Source: Larix sibirica
Lineage: Eukaryota > Streptophyta > Pinopsida > Pinales > Pinaceae
Length of the DNA stretch: 10,552 nt
Direction of reading: 5' to 3'
Assembly (NCBI GenBank): GCA_004151065.3
Contig: NWUY0304786167.1
Span: 1-10,552, forward strand
Both the position numbers and the translations under genes were made by a program. This document shows positions 8,175-10,552 of the stretch, in pieces. Each line of letters starts with the position of its first letter. The first letter of the stretch is position 1. Under the pieces are notes generated by a model. It was not told the DNA's origin. It ran no database searches and saw only the letters and a list, made by a program, of their open reading frames with translations.

Positions 8175-8516
8175 CTATACACCGAGGTGAGGGGATATGG
8201 GGAAGCCTACGAGAATATCGCTACGTTTCTTGTGATCCAGATGCTCTAGCAGATATGGAGTGGAAGAGTCGGGATGTCTGCCGCTTTTGCCTTGGAGAAC
8301 CAATTTTCCCAAGCCTCTAAAAAGGACGATCCTTCCCAAGATGGACATGCCCCTAGCGAACGAGCTGCACTCCATACCTCTTTTGTGAAATGATGCACTC
8401 CATACCTCCTTTGTGAAATGATAGGTTACCATGAGATGGAATACAATTTCAGCTTGTTCACCGCATAAAGGACAATAACTGTCCCTGTTTGTCCCTTTTC
8501 TGAAGGTTATCCCATG
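8175..8516 (-). pseudogene. LINE ORF2 zf-RVT zinc-binding region, C-terminal part, copy 1
   Basis: The minus frame opened at 8516 reads CPLCGEQAEIVFHLMVTYHFTKEVW (CPLC codons at 8463-8474). This is the zf-RVT pattern, in which C-x2-C, H and a further C bind zinc; the last Cys, expected before HF, is Tyr (8421-8423). A 28-bp tandem duplication directly after it (8367-8422) shifts the frame. In the frame that resumes beyond it the family's usual sequence appears: WEGSSFLEAWENW, then IPTLPLHIC, then IWITRNVAIF, with a stop (TAG) where this family usually has Trp before the IW..RN motif. This region links the reverse transcriptase to RNase H. Confidence 0.75.
8367..8422. repeat. 28-bp tandem duplication inside LINE copy 1
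   Basis: Units 8367-8394 and 8395-8422 both begin GCACTCCATACCTC and differ at one position (CTTTT / CCTTT). Because 28 is not a multiple of three, the duplication breaks the ORF2 frame; it therefore arose after the element stopped being under selection or is itself a disabling change. Confidence 0.93.
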
Positions 8517-8594
8517 TTATTATTTTGTTCTTTAGTGCTAGCCAACAACACAATTATTTTTAGCGGGGCCTTCTAGTTTCCATAATCTGATTCA

Positions 8595-8900
8595 TCATTG
8601 CTTTTCCATACCACTAATATAAGTGTCTTGAAGCTCCCTATAGCCTATTTCAACTCTATAAGCCCCATCTTCTTGATTGTTTATCCATATGAGGTTGTCA
8701 GGTTGATCATTTAGGGAGATGGATGCTTGATTGAGCCCAACTATATGTATATTCCATTGGATGGTGTGTAACTGGGAGAGGTGTAATTGTTTTGCTGTCA
8801 TCCAACCACCATTCCAATAGTCTTTATTTTCAACTTGAAGTATGTCTGACAAGTATTTGTGACCTGAGCTATGTAGTAATGTCACCAGATCCGGTGAGTG
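8595..8900 (-). pseudogene. LINE ORF2 region before zf-RVT, copy 1
   Basis: This minus-strand frame reads through HSPDLVTLLHSSGHKYLSD, then a YWNGGWMTAKQLHL segment, and ends NLIWINNQEDGAYRVEIGY RELQ. It matches the plant LINE pattern in which V.DL...GW.... is followed by D.I.W....G.Y.V...Y..L just before the WK.IW..K.P.K zinc-region start. Stops at about 8595 and further ones up to 8517 break the join to the next segment. Here the homology is by pattern and position rather than by a catalytic motif. Confidence 0.65.
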
Positions 8901-9256
8901 TATCTCGTCCTATCTAACATTCATAATTGGGTCTAAACCAACCAATGTTTTCTAACCATTCCCTGGATTCCAAGCTATATATTCATTGATTATAGGAAAA
9001 CAACTTTTGATAGCCCTCCATAAGAGAGAGACTCCACGATCATGAGGAAAATAGGATCTAATCCAGGAAATCATAGGTCGCGGGGCGATATATTTATGCT
9101 CCATAACAGTTTTTACAAAGGCCCTTTTGTGTGATAAGCCTCCATAGGTTCTTAGCGGCTAGTGCAAAATTTTTGAAGCCCCATTGACCTCTAGATTTTG
9201 GAGAATAGAGTCACCCACTTGCATAGGGGAAATTTTTTCTTCTTTTCCTCCCTAGA
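8901..9256 (-). pseudogene. LINE ORF2 linker after the thumb, copy 1 (degenerate)
   Basis: Short patches in changing frames keep the family pattern: PKSRGQWGFKNFALAAKNL and WRLITQKGLC (about 9120-9200), then SLLWRAIKSCFP and IAWNPGNG (about 8955-9035). In intact LINEs these correspond to RPK..GGLG.K.L...N.ALL.KW.WRL and W..I......W.IGNG. Several stops and frameshifts separate the patches. Confidence 0.7.
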
Positions 9257-9664
9257 TCATAAATAAGATGTACATATCTTTTTGATGACATTTAATGTAC
9301 CCTTTGGCACGTATGCCAGTGCCATCCAATAAAAATGTATTCCCATAATGACGCTTTTAATCAAGGTTGCTCCGCTTGCCAGAGAGATCCACCGATGGCA
9401 CCAAGTGTCGAATCTCTTCTTGATTTTGTCAGTAATCCAAAGCCAATAAGGATACTTGCAGTCATTTTCTTTCAGGGGAAACACCAAGTATTTGAAGCAT
9501 TTTGAAGAAGAGACTTCAAGGAAAGGCAATAATTTTGGAATCATAGGATTGTGTGACTCAGGGACATGGAAGAAATGGATGGAATATTTTTTGAGGTTTA
9601 ATTCCATTCCTTTGGAGGAGGAGAACAAGCTTAGTATCCTTTCTAAACATTTATATTTAGACAT
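9257..9664 (-). pseudogene. LINE ORF2 reverse transcriptase thumb, copy 1
   Basis: A 135-codon minus-strand frame with the standard order of a plant LINE thumb: LSLFSSSKGMELNLKK (consensus F...SGLK.N..K), FLEVSSSKCFKYLVFPL (consensus YLG.PL), KIKKRFDTWCHRWISLA (consensus KI..RL..W....LS.AG), then IKSVIMGIHFYWMALAYVPKG. The ATG at its start is not a real initiator. The frame is continuous with the palm except for one base, most simply an extra A in the run at 9676-9682. Confidence 0.87.
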
Positions 9665-9671
9665 AGAAGCT

Positions 9672-9908
9672 TTCTAAAAAAAGGAGGATGTCATCGACAA
9701 AAAGGATGTGTGTGAGAGATAAGGAAGCAGTGAGGTTTATCTCGATGAGACAACCTTGTGATATTTCATGATTTACATGACAACTGAGGGATTCAACAAC
9801 GATGAGGGAAAGCCAATTAGAAAGTGGGAAGCCTTGACGTAATCCTCTGGAGGGATGAGAAAAAGAGGTGGAAGAACCATTAATAATGATAATGTATGAG
9901 ACACATTG
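9672..9908 (-). pseudogene. LINE ORF2 reverse transcriptase palm, copy 1 (3' part)
   Basis: This frame holds the catalytic core. INGSSTSFSHPSRGLRQGFPLS (GGA codon of GLRQG at 9843-9845) matches the LINE motif NG.....P.RGLRQGDPLSP with Asp to Phe, and HILFVDDILLF (FVDD at 9690-9701) is the YADD-type active site with Val for Ala and both Asp kept. The segment begins QCVSY at 9908, directly at the edge of the inserted second LINE copy. It ends by frameshift in the A-run at 9676-9682, where the next frame enters the thumb. Confidence 0.88.
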
Positions 9909-9940
9909 GTCTCTCTCTCTCTCTCTCTCTCTCTACAAAG
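9909..9940. repeat. (CT)n tract, likely (GA)n tail of LINE copy 2
   Basis: (TC/CT) repeats at 9910-9934 plus ACAAAG connect the reverse transcriptase of copy 1 to the 3' end of copy 2. On the minus strand this is CTTTGT followed by about 12 GA units placed exactly where a LINE tail belongs. Confidence 0.7.
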
Positions 9941-10498
9941 ATTAATTGAGCAAAAAGTAATCAAAGTAGAAGACATATGGGGAGACTATGCCTCAACCCT
10001 TTATACACTATTGTGAACAAAGAATGAACTCTACCACGCATAAAAGAAAAGGACTGTTTTAATTTATAGTATATAAGGGAGATATATCTCAACCTGCCAT
10101 CATATTGAAAAAGAAAAAAAGTGTAATATGGGGAAACTTAGTCTCAAACCTTAAAGGAGAGATTAAACTCATCCGATCATATTATATTTTTTCAATGCCT
10201 TCATTTAGACTATACTTCAACATTATGTTACCTGTAATAGAAGTCCTTAGTTGTAATTTGACGATATTGATCAATATGTTTTATCTGAATCTACCCCTCC
10301 TTGAGATAGCAAGCTGCCTTGGATAGAGTGTTTTCTCTTTGGTTGTGGTATCTAGAAATGTTCTCACATGTAAACAATGAGAGTTTAAATTTTATATGTA
10401 GTCCGCACCGGAGCAATTGTGATAACTTTAAATTTGTGTAGCTTGTCATTTCGCTTTCCCAATTTACCATCAACTATGAGTATGAAAAGATATGGATT
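9941..10498 (-). mobile_element. LINE copy 2, 5'-truncated, nested in copy 1
   Basis: A 558-bp segment aligned to 7347-7904 at a constant offset of 2594, so no net gaps. It contains the 3' UTR, the shared ORF2 stop (TAG at 10291-10293) and the last part of RNase H, then stops matching at 10498. Truncation at the 5' end is the usual result of incomplete LINE reverse transcription. Both copies face the same way. Inside its RNase H the second catalytic Asp is Tyr (TAC at 10480-10482), the next-but-one codon is a stop (TAG at 10474-10476), and the last Asp is Asn (AAC at 10330-10332). Confidence 0.85.
10291..10498 (-). pseudogene. LINE ORF2 RNase H C-terminal fragment, copy 2
   Basis: The frame reads LMVNWE, then YTNLKLSQLL, then ENISRYHNQ and TLSKAACYLKEG, colinear with copy 1 and ending at the same stop codon. 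It lacks the N-terminal half of the domain altogether because of the 5' truncation, and the residues that remain include two lost acidic positions and an internal stop. Confidence 0.82.
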
Positions 10499-10552
10499 CA
10501 TTAGAGAAAATTTGAGGTCTAAAATGGGCCTCTTAAGGAAAATAATAAAATA
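10499..10552 (-). pseudogene. Resumed LINE copy 1 reverse transcriptase (5' side of the nested insertion)
   Basis: On the minus strand the last 54 bases have one open frame, reading FLKRPILDLKFSLM at its end. LINE reverse transcriptases have L...GF..KF...IM.CVS at this spot. The ATG codon (10499-10501) would be followed by CAA at 9906-9908, giving LMQCVS in the same frame as GLRQG. The other two frames contain stops. The stretch is short, so the call depends on this junction logic. Confidence 0.6.

Larger units (their letters stand above)
7347..9908 (-). mobile_element. LINE (plant L1-like, RNase H-containing) copy 1, decayed; interrupted, resumes at 10499
   Basis: Read on the minus strand, this holds the 3' two-fifths or so of a non-LTR retrotransposon. 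The order is reverse transcriptase palm, thumb, linker, zinc-binding zf-RVT region, RNase H, ORF2 stop (7697-7699), then a 350-bp 3' UTR ending near 7347. The order and motifs match plant LINE ORF2 proteins with a C-terminal RNase H. An insertion of a second copy splits it at 9908/10499, so 10499-10552 belongs to this element too, and its endonuclease and ORF1 would lie beyond the window. It cannot be active: the frame changes several times and stops occur in most segments. Its own target duplication cannot be tested because the 5' end is outside the window. Confidence 0.88.

Noticed and set aside
9456-9677. 73-codon plus-strand frame
   Set aside because: Antisense shadow of the LINE thumb region.
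9773-9976. 67-codon minus-strand frame with RERERE run
   Set aside because: Wrong frame over the reverse transcriptase palm; the true frame reads GLRQG, and the charged run is the GA tract.
10105-10326. 73-codon plus-strand frame
   Set aside because: Antisense to the 3' UTR and RNase H end of LINE copy 2.
1-10552. A novel defence, biosynthetic or mobile system built from several genes
   Set aside because: Apart from one gene end, all recognisable coding sequence is decayed LINE; nothing supports a multi-gene system in this window.

Overview
This is a window of AT-rich nuclear DNA from a plant, most likely a flowering plant. The evidence is spliceosomal exon ends, a plant-type LINE whose ORF2 carries a C-terminal RNase H domain, hAT-like non-autonomous elements, and AT/AG/CA microsatellites. 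The species cannot be named from the sequence. No bacterial operon, CRISPR array or defence system is present. The window is one gene end followed by transposon-derived and repeat-rich intergenic DNA.

Left part (1-1900, plus strand). Positions 1-193 are the right end of a hAT-like element. A compound (TA)n(AG)n microsatellite and a C-rich tract follow. The last two coding exons of an unrecognised plant gene lie at 943-1095 and 1268-1447, both in phase 0, with a probable 3' UTR behind them. Everything before 943 is probably intron of that gene, so the hAT end and the microsatellite would be intronic.

Middle part (1900-7346). This part is mostly non-coding. It holds two dense fields of short imperfect direct repeats (2354-3150 and 3390-3740). 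A complete-looking 636-bp hAT-type non-autonomous element lies at 3772-4407, with inverted ends and an 8-bp near-perfect target duplication. It shares its right half with the element at position 1. A 61-bp tandem duplication follows at 4449, then a 48-codon open frame of unknown meaning at 5482, a diverged direct repeat (5737/6041), and a TATA-containing stretch near 7010 that might belong to an old LTR.

Right part (7347-10552, minus strand). This is a decayed LINE. Its ORF2 can be followed from the reverse transcriptase palm (GLRQG and FVDD motifs) through the thumb, the zinc-binding zf-RVT region and RNase H to a shared stop codon and a 350-bp 3' UTR. It carries frameshifts, stops, a 28-bp tandem duplication and a lost catalytic Asp. 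A second, 5'-truncated copy of the same family (9941-10498), with a (GA)n tail, sits inside the reverse transcriptase of the first. Removing 9909-10498 in reading brings the two sides together in frame at a conserved reverse transcriptase motif, which is the most informative structural observation in the window.
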